From contig CAWIVH010000015.1 of assembly GCA_963839475.1 (NCBI GenBank), forward strand, positions 124,001-188,000: a stretch of 64,000 bases of DNA. Direction: 5' to 3'. The notes beneath the pieces are model-generated. The model saw only the letters and a program-made list of their open reading frames with translations, searched no databases and had not been told where the DNA came from. This DNA is from CAWIVH01 sp963839475 (GTDB taxonomy: Bacteria; Acidobacteriota; UBA6911). This document shows positions 55,075 through 63,877 of the stretch, piece by piece (positions within the stretch are counted from its first letter, which is position 1; each line of letters begins with the position of its first letter). The position numbers were made by a program, and so were the translations under genes.

Positions 55075-56496
55075 ATGCTTTTTGGAGCTCCGCGAGCCGC
55101 ACTGGCCCGCATAAGGATTCACCTCAGAAACTTCCTGGTCTGGTACTTATCCTCGTGGGCCGGTCTCTACCTTCTATTTGTCGCTGTCCTGCTCTGGAAC
55201 GGCGTGACGCTGCGACGATTGCTGGTGATTTTCCCCCGCATCGTAAGATTCACCGCCGCCACGCCCGCCAACTGGCTCCTCCCGTTGATTCCTTATCTCC
55301 TGTACCTGCTTACACGCTCACTCGTTCGGACATACCGGGAGAAAGGGATTCGTGCTTTTGCCGGCGCCTTTATCTGCCGCGCCTTCCTTCCGGCCTGCCT
55401 GCTGGTTGCCGGCTATAAGGCGCAGGACTGGTACGTCACGGACCGGGAGCCCTACTTGCGGGATCGATCGGTGGAAAATCCCCTGGATCGTGTCCGCGGG
55501 CTTTACGAGATCGACCGGAAGCAGCGCGGCGTGACCTTCTCGGCGCGAACCCGGGTGACTGCCGATCAGTTGGAGCCTTTGGTGCGCGACAACGTCGAGT
55601 GGATCACGCTCGTTCCCTACGCCTTCCAGGAAGGAGCCGCGACCCCTGAACTCCGAATCCTCACGGGTCCCCGCGGCGACTGGAGCGGCACGGATGAGGG
55701 CATCCGTCAGATCACGATGCTGGCGAAAGAGCGGGGGATGCACGTGATGGTGAAACCTCAGGTGTGGCTTGGGGCGAACGGGCGGGGGGCATGGCTCTCG
55801 GACATCCGCCAGGAATCCGAACAGGGCTGGAATCGCTGGTTCGAAAGCTACCGGCTCTTCATTCTTCATTATGCGGAGATCGCGGCCCGCCTCCGGATTG
55901 ACACGCTTTGCATCGGGACTGAGCTCCACGGCACCGCAAAGGAGCGCCCCGGCGATTGGCGGAGGCTGATCGGCGAGATCCGGCGCGTATACGGCGGTAA
56001 CCTGACCTATGCGGCGAACTGGATGGGCGAGCTCGACGACGTGACCTTCTGGGATGCCCTCGACTACATCGGCGTCCAGGGCTATTTCCCGCTGAGCAGC
56101 GAACCCGAGCCCACGATCGCGCAGTGCGTCGACGGCTGGCGCAAACACATCGGGGCTCTCGAAGAAACAAGCCGGCGGTTCCGGAAGCCGGTGCTCTTTA
56201 CCGAAATCGGTTTCAAGAGCACCCTGGACGCGGCTGCCCGGCCTTGGGAGTGGCCGCAGCAGGTCGCCGGCATCCTGACGAGGGTGTCGGGGAGAACGCA
56301 GGCGAACTGCTACGAAGCCTTCTTCCTTGTGGTATGGGACAAAGAATGGTTTGCCGGTGCCCACGTCTGGAAATGGTATGCTGACCATCCCCGATCGGGA
56401 GGCAGGAAAAGCATCGACTTCACGCCGCAGAACAAACCTGCAGAAACCGTGATCGCTCGCGGCTTCGGGCGACTGGGGAACGGCCCGGTGCCCTGA
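55075..56496 (+). CDS. Membrane-anchored GH113-like TIM-barrel glycosidase
   Basis: The 473-aa product has an N-terminal membrane part of about 120 residues with three hydrophobic segments (LSSWAGLYLLFVAVLLWNG, LLPLIPYLLYLL and a third at about 95-112). A TIM barrel with GH113 (endo-mannanase) hallmarks follows: HVMVKPQVWLGANG, the acid/base Glu in LCIGTELHGTA, the strand DYIGVQGYFPLS and the nucleophile Glu in VLFTEIGFKS. Both catalytic Glu are present. GH113 enzymes are usually soluble, so the hydrophobic N-terminus suggests a tethered form facing the periplasm. It probably trims mannan-like oligosaccharides. Confidence 0.78.
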   Translation: MLFGAPRAALARIRIHLRNFLVWYLSSWAGLYLLFVAVLLWNGVTLRRLLVIFPRIVRFTAATPANWLLPLIPYLLYLLTRSLVRTYREKGIRAFAGAFICRAFLPACLLVAGYKAQDWYVTDREPYLRDRSVENPLDRVRGLYEIDRKQRGVTFSARTRVTADQLEPLVRDNVEWITLVPYAFQEGAATPELRILTGPRGDWSGTDEGIRQITMLAKERGMHVMVKPQVWLGANGRGAWLSDIRQESEQGWNRWFESYRLFILHYAEIAARLRIDTLCIGTELHGTAKERPGDWRRLIGEIRRVYGGNLTYAANWMGELDDVTFWDALDYIGVQGYFPLSSEPEPTIAQCVDGWRKHIGALEETSRRFRKPVLFTEIGFKSTLDAAARPWEWPQQVAGILTRVSGRTQANCYEAFFLVVWDKEWFAGAHVWKWYADHPRSGGRKSIDFTPQNKPAETVIARGFGRLGNGPVP

Positions 56497-56627
56497 ACAA
56501 TTCCCGGAAACGGCAGATTGCGTTTGCTGCCCGGATTCGGCTAAGATCCAGCGAATTCGAGCGCCTCGTGCAGCGTTTTCACAAGAATCGTCCCTGGGGA
56601 AGGCAGCACCCAGCCAGAACGGAAACT

Positions 56628-57728
56628 ATGAACAACACAGTCCGATTAAATCAAGAGCAGGACCGAGTTCTTTCGATCGACTTCTTCCGCGGCTTTACCA
56701 TGTTTATGCTGGTGACGGGAATTGCCACCATATTTAATGGAATGGTGGCCCAGGGCAAGGGCGGAGCCATTATCACCTTCATCGACCAGCAATTGGAACA
56801 CGCCCCGTGGACCGGGCTCAATGCCTGGGATCTTATCCAACCCTTCTTCATGTTTATAGTTGGCGTTTCCATGCCGTTTTCCCTTTCGAAACGGCTGGCG
56901 AAAGGGGATACCTGGAAAAAAGCATTTTCCCATGCGATAACCCGCTCCTTTTGGCTGCTTGTCCTGGGTTTTATGCTGGGTGCCGGAGAGAAGTCCTTTG
57001 ACCTTACCAATGTACTGGCTCAGCTATCATTTACCTATTTAGTCGCCTTTTTGCTGCTGCAAGCGGACATAAAATGGCAGCTGCTGGTTTCCCTGGCTAT
57101 GATTCTCCTGAATGATCTTCTCTATCGCTACTGGCACATACCGGGATTTAACCAGCCATTTACCCCGGACCATAATTTCGGCTCCTGGGTTGATCTGGCC
57201 ATTACCGGCAATATGAATTCCGACCACTGGGTTGCATTCAATGCCATACCTACGACAGCTCACACGATATGGGGCGTTCTTGTCGGCAAGTTGCTCATGC
57301 AGGATTGGCCGCATAGAAAAAAGATTTTGTACCTTCTGATAGCCGGATTGATCTGCCTGATCCTTGGATTTTCCATGAGTCCTTATATTCCGATTATCAA
57401 GAGGATCTGCACCAGTTCCTTCATCATAGCCAGCGGAGGATGGTGTTTGATCGCCATGGCCTTTTCGTATTGGCTGATCGATGTGATGCAATTCCGGAGG
57501 CTCGCACTTTTCTTTGCCATAGTCGGCATGAATCCGATATTTATCTACCTCTTCTCCAACCTAGGCGGAAAGAGGTTGCTTACCCGGATGGTCAAACCGT
57601 TTACGTCGCGGCTTTTTGCCTGGGGCGGCGAGATTGCAGTCAACATGATCACTATTTGTGTTGTAGCCGCTTTTGTCTGGTATATCTGCTTTTTTCTCTA
57701 TAAGAGGAAGATCTTCATCAAAATTTAG
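56628..57728 (+). CDS. NagX/DUF5009-like acyltransferase-family membrane protein
   Basis: The 366-aa membrane protein has about ten helices and the family opening RVLSIDFFRGFTMFMLVTG, a form of the DFxRG motif of heparan-alpha-glucosaminide N-acetyltransferase (HGSNAT)-like proteins. Further blocks are WDLIQPFFMFIVGVSMPFS and FAIVGMNPIFIYL. HGSNAT-like proteins pass acetyl groups across membranes to amino sugars, and NagX is their bacterial relative in GlcNAc use. ATG 56628 starts just before the conserved segment, and the frame opens 60 bases earlier. The neighbouring GH113-like gene is consistent with glycan handling. Confidence 0.8.
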   Translation: MNNTVRLNQEQDRVLSIDFFRGFTMFMLVTGIATIFNGMVAQGKGGAIITFIDQQLEHAPWTGLNAWDLIQPFFMFIVGVSMPFSLSKRLAKGDTWKKAFSHAITRSFWLLVLGFMLGAGEKSFDLTNVLAQLSFTYLVAFLLLQADIKWQLLVSLAMILLNDLLYRYWHIPGFNQPFTPDHNFGSWVDLAITGNMNSDHWVAFNAIPTTAHTIWGVLVGKLLMQDWPHRKKILYLLIAGLICLILGFSMSPYIPIIKRICTSSFIIASGGWCLIAMAFSYWLIDVMQFRRLALFFAIVGMNPIFIYLFSNLGGKRLLTRMVKPFTSRLFAWGGEIAVNMITICVVAAFVWYICFFLYKRKIFIKI

Positions 57729-57911
57729 CGCTGTGCCGGCAGGAGACCCCTGATTCTCCGAAGCTACGACCCTTCGCCCTAGGTGGAACGCGGGAAACCG
57801 GGATCCTCAGAGCGCTTCCATAGGCGCCGCGGCTTCGACGATCCTATCCTGGTCCGAGCCGGCCGCAGGATGGTGCTCACGTCGCGCGCGTCGCGGGGAA
57901 ATGGGGCTTGA

Positions 57912-58283
57912 TCAGTAGAGCGACGGGCCGCGATCTCGTTTCGGCCTATCCCCTCCGTCCCTGCCTCCCCGATTTCCGGAGAACTTGCCGCGATCTCGCC
58001 CAAAACGGCCGCCGCCGCTCCCTCCACGGGATCCTTGGGGGCGGGCTTCGTTCACGGTCAGGGCACGGCCGTCCAGAACTTTGCCGTTCAAATGCTTAAT
58101 GGCTTCTTCCATATTGGCTTCGGGAGCGAGTTCGGCAAAAGCGAAACCTCGGGAACGCCCGGTATCAACCTCGCGCATCACCTGGATGCTCGCGGTTGGA
58201 ATACTCAGACTGGCAAACAGTTCGTTCAGCTCCGAATCGGCAATTTTAAACGATAAGTTACCAATGAAAAGCTTGTTCGGCAT
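57912..58283 (-). CDS. RNA recognition motif (RRM) protein
   Basis: The 123-aa product has one RRM (about 1-82) with RNP2 LFIGNLSF and RNP1 RGFAFAEL. A Gly/Arg/Asp-rich tail (about 85-123, repeats of GGRF, RDR and GGRD) is typical of bacterial cold-shock-type glycine-rich RNA-binding proteins. It probably binds single-stranded RNA under stress. It stands alone, 170 bases from a same-strand hypothetical gene. Confidence 0.9.
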   Translation of the reverse strand: MPNKLFIGNLSFKIADSELNELFASLSIPTASIQVMREVDTGRSRGFAFAELAPEANMEEAIKHLNGKVLDGRALTVNEARPQGSRGGSGGGRFGRDRGKFSGNRGGRDGGDRPKRDRGPSLY

Positions 58284-58451
58284 TGTGTATCCACCTCTTT
58301 TTGTTTCTGGTGTGAAGCAGGGAGAATTCGGCAGAAAGAAAGACTTCCCCGGCCGGAAACTTAATGGATCCTGATTTTGTTATAAGCTGTGCTTAAACTT
58401 CCCTGAGTTTTGGGTTCTATCGAACTGAACCCTATCCGTCCTGTTTCCTGC

Positions 58452-58781
58452 TCACATCTGGGGCCTGACGTGTGATCTCCGGATTTTGGATGTCGGATGA
58501 TTTTCCCTGTAGGACTGAATATCCGTCGCGGTGATCGCAGAGCGGCTCATGACCGGCACCTCGCAGTTTTCGCCGCGCACCTGCGCCAGCAGCTTTTGGT
58601 AGCAGAGATCGGGCGCTTCCTGGAACATGAGCCGGTTTGTCCTGAAGAGATTGTCCTCGATCGTCAGGCTTACAAAACGGATATCGGCGCCTTCGTTTTC
58701 TATGTGGAATCGATACTCGCGGTGCCCCGACTGAGGAAAAACCCCTATGTATCTGAGTTGCAGAACAAAATCTTTGGCCAT
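58452..58781 (-). CDS. Hypothetical small protein
   Basis: The 109-aa product has no signal or membrane segment. Its first half looks like an antiparallel sheet (FVLQLRYIGVF, REYRFHIENE, IRFVSLTIEDNLF). The segment FQEAPDLCYQKLL resembles a motif in small uncharacterised proteins of soil bacteria. The tail is basic. No catalytic motif is seen and no function is proposed. ATG 58781 lies near a weak GGATA. It is upstream of the RRM gene on the same strand but separated from it. Confidence 0.55.
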   Translation of the reverse strand: MAKDFVLQLRYIGVFPQSGHREYRFHIENEGADIRFVSLTIEDNLFRTNRLMFQEAPDLCYQKLLAQVRGENCEVPVMSRSAITATDIQSYRENHPTSKIRRSHVRPQM

Positions 58782-59155
58782 TGGTTTGTATCCTTAGTCC
58801 GAGTCAGAGGCGGATAAGCGCTCAGATTCGAGTGGGTCGACGGATCAACATTGATCCGGCAGGCTAACGGTAGATCAAATTATAGCATAAATGAACCCTC
58901 GGCGCCGCACTTGAATCGACGTTTTCGTGGATATTGCTGGATTTGCCGCAGCCGGAAGGACCAAGGAATGAGTTAAGATTTGGCTGAGGCCATTGATTTC
59001 GTGAAGTGCAGGTCTCATTCAATGGTGGCAAAGACCTCAAAACCCATCGAACCGCTAAGACCACCAGGACCGCAATGGTTTTGTTGATAAATCTTTGTGG
59101 TTTTCACGGCGTTCGCGGTGCAATCTCTCGAGCGGGCCAGGATCCCGGATAGGGA
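58782..59155. repeat. Intergenic region with imperfect AACCGC-type repeat
   Basis: No gene is supported here. At about 59049-59130, ACCGCTAAGACC pairs loosely with GGCGTTCGCGGT downstream (17 of 28 positions by eye), and the left part shares the AACCGC...TAAGA pattern of the element at 24441. The remaining sequence up to the metG stop is unremarkable. Confidence 0.4.
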
Positions 59156-61168
59156 TCAGGATATCGGCATGCCCGGTAGCGCGCCCTGGTCCGGGCCGAG
59201 AAGGAAGATCTCATTCCCCTCACCGGCGGAAAGAATCATCCCTTCTGATGTTCCGAATTTCATCTTTCTTGGAGCCAGATTGGCAACCAGCACGACCATG
59301 CGCCCTTCAAGATCGGCGGGGGAATAAGCTGACTTGATCCCTGAAAACACCGTACGTTTTTCCCCGCCAAGATCCAAAGTGATTTTCAGGAGCTTATCTG
59401 ATCCTTCCACGTTTTCCGCCCGCTCGACCTTCGCGATACGCAGATCAATCTTCTTGAAATCATCGATGCTGATCGGCTCTGTTCGTGCGGGCGCAGCCGG
59501 GGTTCCGAGGGTATGCTGATTGGCGGCGAGAAGGCCATCGATCTGCTTTTCTTCCACCCGGGTGAGGAGGTGCTGGAACGGCATGATATTTCTATCCAGA
59601 ATCGGACTGCGCTCATTCCATTGCATCTGATCATCAGTCAAATCGAGGAACTTTTGCACATCCTGGGCAATTTTCGGAATGATGGGCTTGAGATAAATGG
59701 TTAGCACCCGGAAAAGATTCAGACAAAGAGAGCAGACCTGGTGGAGCGCTGTCGAGTCGGCGGGATTCTTTGCGAGCTCCCAGGGCTTTTCATTGTTGAC
59801 ATATTGGTTTGCAGAATCGACGTAAGCCATTATTTCGCGGACGGCTTTGCCAAATTCTCTGGCCTCGTAGAGACGGCCGATCCGATTCCAGGTTTCTTCG
59901 GATAATAATTCGCTCAGCAAATCGGATGACGGCAATTCCGCGCTCAACCGGCCGTCGAATCGCTTCGTGATAAAACCTGCGGTCCGGCTCGCCAGGTTGA
60001 TGAATTTCCCGACCAGGTCGCTATTCACCCGGGCCACGAAATCGGAAAAGTTCAAATCGATGTCGCCCAACGAAGCATTCAGCTTGGAGGCGTAGTAATA
60101 TCGCAGGTATTCCGGATTCATGAACTTCAAATAGCTCTCGGCGGTAATGAAGGTGCCGCGTGACTTGGACATCTTCTCACCGTTAATCGTCAGGAATCCG
60201 TGGACGAAAACGCCTGTTGGTGTACGGTATCCGGAAAAATGCAGCCCTGCCGGCCAGAACAGGGCATGGAAATACAGGATGTCTTTGCCGATGAAATGAT
60301 AGAGCTCCGAACCGCTTTCCTGCGACTCCTTGCTGTACCAGAACTCGTTGAAATTGATCTGTCTGCGGGCGCACAGGTTTTTAAAACTGCCGATATAGCC
60401 TATCGGGGCATCGAGCCAGACATAAAAGAACTTCCCGGGGTGCCCCGGGATGTCAAATCCGAAATAGGGTGCGTCCCGCGAAATATCCCAGTCTTTCAAG
60501 CCCGCTTGAAGCCATTCGTCCAGCTTATTCGCCGCCTCGGCCTGGAGGGTTCCGGATCGCGTCCAGGCCTTCAGGAAATCCGAGCACATTCCGAGTTTAA
60601 AAAACAGATGATCGGAATTCTTCAGGACAGGCTTCGCTCCGGACACTTCGGAATAGGGATTCAGAAGGTCGGTCGGTTGATACGCGGCGCCGCACACCTC
60701 ACAGGAGTCCCCATATTGATCGAGCGCTTTGCACCGGGGACAGGTTCCCCGGATATACCGGTCAGGGAGGAACATTTGTTTGGCGGGGTCGTAAAACTGT
60801 TCGATAGTACGGACCTCGATAAGCCCTGCAGCCTGCAGCTTCTGGAAGATGTCATTTGCGTGTTCCCGCGTTTCCTCCGAGTGCGTGGTATGGAAATTGT
60901 CGAATCCGACATGAAACGCATCTAGATCCCGGATGTGTTCCTTATAGATGCGATCGACCAGAGCCTCGGGAGTTATTCCTTCCTTTGCGGCGCGCAGCAT
61001 GATGGGTGTGCCATGCGCGTCGTCGGCGCACACGTAATAGCACTCGTGCTTCTGCATTTTTTGGAATCGCACCCATATATCCGTTTGGATGTATTCCACG
61101 AGATGGCCCAGGTGAATGCTGCCATTGGCATAGGGAAGAGCGGATGTCACAAGAATTTTTCTAGGCAT
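59156..61168 (-). CDS. metG: Methionyl-tRNA synthetase
   Basis: The 670-aa class I synthetase has the HIGH motif as HLGH in ALPYANGSIHLGHL and the KMSKS loop in GEKMSKSRGT. A zinc knuckle CPRCKALDQYGDSCEVCG lies at about 145-162. The C-terminal domain (about 570-670) is the tRNA-binding EMAP/Trbp111-like fold (DLRIAKVERAENVEG). It charges initiator and elongator tRNA-Met. Two starts are possible, ATG 61168 and GTG 61177; the former begins MPRKILVTSALP as in homologues. It is divergent from the hypothetical gene at 61353. Confidence 0.96.
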   Translation of the reverse strand: MPRKILVTSALPYANGSIHLGHLVEYIQTDIWVRFQKMQKHECYYVCADDAHGTPIMLRAAKEGITPEALVDRIYKEHIRDLDAFHVGFDNFHTTHSEETREHANDIFQKLQAAGLIEVRTIEQFYDPAKQMFLPDRYIRGTCPRCKALDQYGDSCEVCGAAYQPTDLLNPYSEVSGAKPVLKNSDHLFFKLGMCSDFLKAWTRSGTLQAEAANKLDEWLQAGLKDWDISRDAPYFGFDIPGHPGKFFYVWLDAPIGYIGSFKNLCARRQINFNEFWYSKESQESGSELYHFIGKDILYFHALFWPAGLHFSGYRTPTGVFVHGFLTINGEKMSKSRGTFITAESYLKFMNPEYLRYYYASKLNASLGDIDLNFSDFVARVNSDLVGKFINLASRTAGFITKRFDGRLSAELPSSDLLSELLSEETWNRIGRLYEAREFGKAVREIMAYVDSANQYVNNEKPWELAKNPADSTALHQVCSLCLNLFRVLTIYLKPIIPKIAQDVQKFLDLTDDQMQWNERSPILDRNIMPFQHLLTRVEEKQIDGLLAANQHTLGTPAAPARTEPISIDDFKKIDLRIAKVERAENVEGSDKLLKITLDLGGEKRTVFSGIKSAYSPADLEGRMVVLVANLAPRKMKFGTSEGMILSAGEGNEIFLLGPDQGALPGMPIS

Positions 61169-61352
61169 AATTGGCACGGGCTCGTCAGAGTATCATCATA
61201 ATCAACATTTGGCGCATGGTATCGGGAATCCTTCCAGCCGGATTCCCTCGCTCTCAAAGAGTATCAAGGATTTGGCGATGCTGCTACTCCTTCAAAACGG
61301 ACCCGGTACCCCAGACGGAAAATTGGCTATACTCGGCACGAGGGGGTAAGCC

Positions 61353-62045
61353 ATGGCAGGCTTCGAACTATTCGTCGACGACAACTACCACTACATGGAC
61401 GAGCAATCCCGTTATAAGGCCGGCACCTATTCGTCTTACGACGAGGCTTTGGCCCGGGCCATGGCGATTGTGGATGAGTTCCTGGAGCAGAACCACCAGC
61501 CCGGCATGACGTCGCAGGAACTGTACCAGGGCTATATCGGGTTTGGGGAGGACCCGTTCATCATCCCGGAGAGCCAGCCCCGTTTCAGCGCGTGGAATTA
61601 TGCCAGGTCCCGCTGCCAAGAGATCTGTCGCGAGGAAGATGCCCTGGCATCCATCCTGCGCTATCTGGAGTGGCCGCGGGAACTGGAGGTTTTTCGTGTG
61701 GTGCTGTCCGCATGCTTGGGGCGTCAGGGCCTGGGTGAGAATGAACGCAACGCACTGCGAACATTTCGGCGGGCTATCGAAGCCTATCCCGCTGCCCTGT
61801 CACACGTTAATACCTGGTACTGGCTGCGGTTGGAGCAGGGCAACGTCGCATTTACAGCTTACTTGTACCCGGACCGATTTCAGCTGATAGCCGATGATCC
61901 CATCTTGGAAAAAGTGGATTGGGAGGTTCGCTTCCGGGGCAGCGGGCGTCGTGATCGCCGGTCAGGAGATGCGGGAGCGGCGCTGGTAAGGATGCTCAAG
62001 GCAGCTTCAGCGCCGGAATTCATCCTCAAGGTTTCTGCCAGATAG
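61353..62045 (+). CDS. Conserved hypothetical protein, possibly two-domain
   Basis: The 230-aa product has an N-terminal part (about 1-95) starting FELFVDDNYHYMDEQSRYKAG split by AGTYSSYDEALARAMAIVDE and ending FSAWNYARSRCQEICREED. It resembles small stand-alone proteins of unknown function found in many bacteria. The second part (about 100-230) is a mixed alpha/beta segment ending in a basic tail, with no known family. It is probably a fusion of a widespread small domain with a lineage-specific domain. GAGGGGG lies upstream of the ATG. No function is proposed. Confidence 0.65.
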   Translation: MAGFELFVDDNYHYMDEQSRYKAGTYSSYDEALARAMAIVDEFLEQNHQPGMTSQELYQGYIGFGEDPFIIPESQPRFSAWNYARSRCQEICREEDALASILRYLEWPRELEVFRVVLSACLGRQGLGENERNALRTFRRAIEAYPAALSHVNTWYWLRLEQGNVAFTAYLYPDRFQLIADDPILEKVDWEVRFRGSGRRDRRSGDAGAALVRMLKAASAPEFILKVSAR

Positions 62046-62174
62046 TGCTTGAGCTTTTGCGTCACGACTCCAGGGCAGCCGTCTCCATGGCCGCGATGAC
62101 GCTCGTCGTGAAAGAAAGGAGCTCATTTTCAAGCGTTTCATTGGCTTCCGGGAGCGCCGGCCGGCAAGGCTTCA

Positions 62175-62567
62175 TTACTGGCTGCCGGAGAAGATGCCCG
62201 CATCGGCACTCTTGCCCTGAGCGGAAGGATTCTTTTCCCGATTAGATCCGGCCTGCGGCGCGACCGCATTATCTTTCTCGATCACCACGACCCGCCGGTC
62301 GATCTGCCTCAGCTTGTCTTCGACCTTCGTCAGGTCCGAATGCGCCGTCACGCGCCTTTCATCGCCGATCTCCGACCCGGCTTCGAGCCGGCTGATCCTC
62401 CGCTCGAGCGATGCCCGGTCGGTCATCCACCACACAAAAACGAGGAGCGGGGGAGAAAGCGTTGCCAGGAGCCACCATGCTGTGGGGTAACCGTGGGCAA
62501 TGCCATTGTAGAGGGCAAGCAGCACTGCTACTCCCCAAAGGCACGCGACAAAAATCCTGGGTGTCAT
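62175..62567 (-). CDS. Small membrane protein with coiled-coil tail
   Basis: The 130-aa product has two helices (about 3-20 IFVACLWGVAVLLALYNG and 28-48 WLLATLSPPLLVFVWW). A charged segment with heptad character (about 55-105, Glu/Arg/Leu-rich) and a Ser/Gly-rich tail follow. The family is unknown. ATG 62567 has an A/G-rich site (AAAAGGAAAAG) upstream, while the frame extends to 62597. It is read after the STAS gene on the same strand at 235 bases. Confidence 0.55.
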   Translation of the reverse strand: MTPRIFVACLWGVAVLLALYNGIAHGYPTAWWLLATLSPPLLVFVWWMTDRASLERRISRLEAGSEIGDERRVTAHSDLTKVEDKLRQIDRRVVVIEKDNAVAPQAGSNREKNPSAQGKSADAGIFSGSQ

Positions 62568-62802
62568 AATCTTTTCCTTTTTGAGGTCGCGGCGCATTCA
62601 GTTGCTGGGCAAATCGCAGCGTTGTTGTATGGGTCCCTTTCGGGATCACGACAATTCCCGACTCGCTAATGGGGAAGCGCCTGGCCTCCTCCTCGTCATA
62701 ACCGGCTTCAGTTTCAACCCCACGGGATCTAATAAGGACCGCCCGGCTTTCCTGGTTTTCAATGAAGATGATGTGAACGCTGGAAGCCCCAATTTCCCGC
62801 CG

Positions 62803-63141
62803 TTACGCAAAGCTGGCGACCGCGAGTTGCTCATCTTCATAAACCTGGAATACGGTTAAAAGCTTGGTTATCACCAGGAGATCCATTGTCTTCTTGGTGA
62901 GATTGAGAAGCTTCAGCTGCTGTCCCTGATTGGTGACCGTCGTATACGTTCGCACCAATTCCCCGATTCCTGAGCTGTCGATATAGTTCACGTCGTTCAT
63001 GTTCAGGACGATTTTCTTTCCGCCGTTTTGCATCAAATCATTAATGGTATAGCGAATGGTCTTGGTGGCATCCCCCAGGGTGATATTGCCATCGATGTCC
63101 AGAATATGGACATCCCCAACGGTGCGGGTGTGAATTTTCAT
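62803..63141 (-). CDS. STAS-domain anti-sigma factor antagonist-like protein
   Basis: The 112-aa product is a single STAS domain (SpoIIAA/RsbV-like). It contains DIDGNITLGDATKTIRY, KKIVLNMNDVNYIDSSGIGE (phosphorylatable Ser) and LKLLNLTKKTMDLLVITKL. These proteins bind anti-sigma kinases under control of phosphorylation. AGGAGG lies before ATG 63141, and the frame opens at 63222 but is not used. No kinase or phosphatase partner gene lies nearby. The unrelated ECF system at 42.7 kb uses a different mechanism. Confidence 0.9.
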   Translation of the reverse strand: MKIHTRTVGDVHILDIDGNITLGDATKTIRYTINDLMQNGGKKIVLNMNDVNYIDSSGIGELVRTYTTVTNQGQQLKLLNLTKKTMDLLVITKLLTVFQVYEDEQLAVASFA

Positions 63142-63662
63142 AGTTGTCCTCCTGGACAATATTCTCTTAAAAAAGCAACGAGCTGGTTTGCGCCCGTCAT
63201 CGGCGGATTCAAACGCCCGCAACCCACTCTAAACCGGCTGCTTTGCTCGCCATACCATGCGCTTCAGTGGCGCATTTATGTGCCAGCCGGTATTCATCCG
63301 GCCTGTTTTCGCTTATACCGGACCGATCCAGACTGCTCCCGCCTGGCTCATGTCCGCCTTCAAAACATCCCTCGACACTTGCCGGATCCCCGGCCGGCCG
63401 GAAGGGATCCTCTCTTTATACTCCCGTCCTCTCCTCGCCGTCAGGTCAGTAATGCTCTCATACATGGTCAATTTTGCTCATATCCGAATGTGAGCCTTTT
63501 TGACCACATGTGAGAGCAAAACAGAACGGACACGCGGTTTGTTTCCAAGGTATAAAAAATCCTGAGTTGTCTTTTTGAGAATGGGCCACGCTCACTCTGA
63601 ATGTCAGATTCAGCGTCCGAAAGCCCGGAACCTCCATTTCTTGCATCCATCAAGGGGGAAAC
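63142..63662. other. Intergenic region with large nested hairpin
   Basis: About 520 bases without a confident gene. A nested hairpin lies at 63453-63518. Outer arms TGCTCTCATACATGGTCAA (63453-63471) and 63500-63518 match at 16 of 19. Inner arms GCTCATAT (63476-63483) and ATGTGAGC (63488-63495) match at 7 of 8 around CCGA. The rest holds promoter space for the divergent STAS gene. Confidence 0.5.
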
Positions 63663-63794
63663 GTGTCGGCAAAAAACGGTGACAGATCCCGATCCGCGAA
63701 GCAGCGGAAGGACAAACTGCTGCGGCGGAAACGGCTGAGAGAACAAAGGAAAGCAATGATCCCTGCGGTTGAAGGCGGCCCGGTCCAGTCGTGA
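63663..63794 (+). CDS. Small basic protein, probable sORF
   Basis: A 43-residue frame starts with GTG at 63663, with AAGGGGG four bases upstream. It begins VSAKNGDRSRSAKQRKDKLL (read MSAK...) and continues RRKRLREQRKAM. This resembles short Lys/Arg-rich proteins of the form SGDRxRxxxxRKxKLxRRxRxRELRK seen in other bacteria. No function is known for these. It lies 84 bases before groES and may be its leader gene or independent. Confidence 0.5.
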   Translation: MSAKNGDRSRSAKQRKDKLLRRKRLREQRKAMIPAVEGGPVQS

Positions 63795-63877
63795 TCCTGG
63801 CAACACGCGACAACATAGAGACTGTCTTCCTTGCGCATTTAGGATGATTTTTCTCTTTCAGATAGGAGGTTCGGGAA

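Noticed and set aside
58864..59064. Minus-strand frame containing GPSGCGKSS, like a Walker A motif
   Set aside because: No other ABC motif or helicase motif in the frame; isolated eight-residue match is likely chance.
63142..63877. CIRCE operator upstream of groES
   Set aside because: The TTAGCACTC-N9-GAGTGCTAA pattern was not found; the GAGTGC at the groES start is inside the coding region and unpaired.
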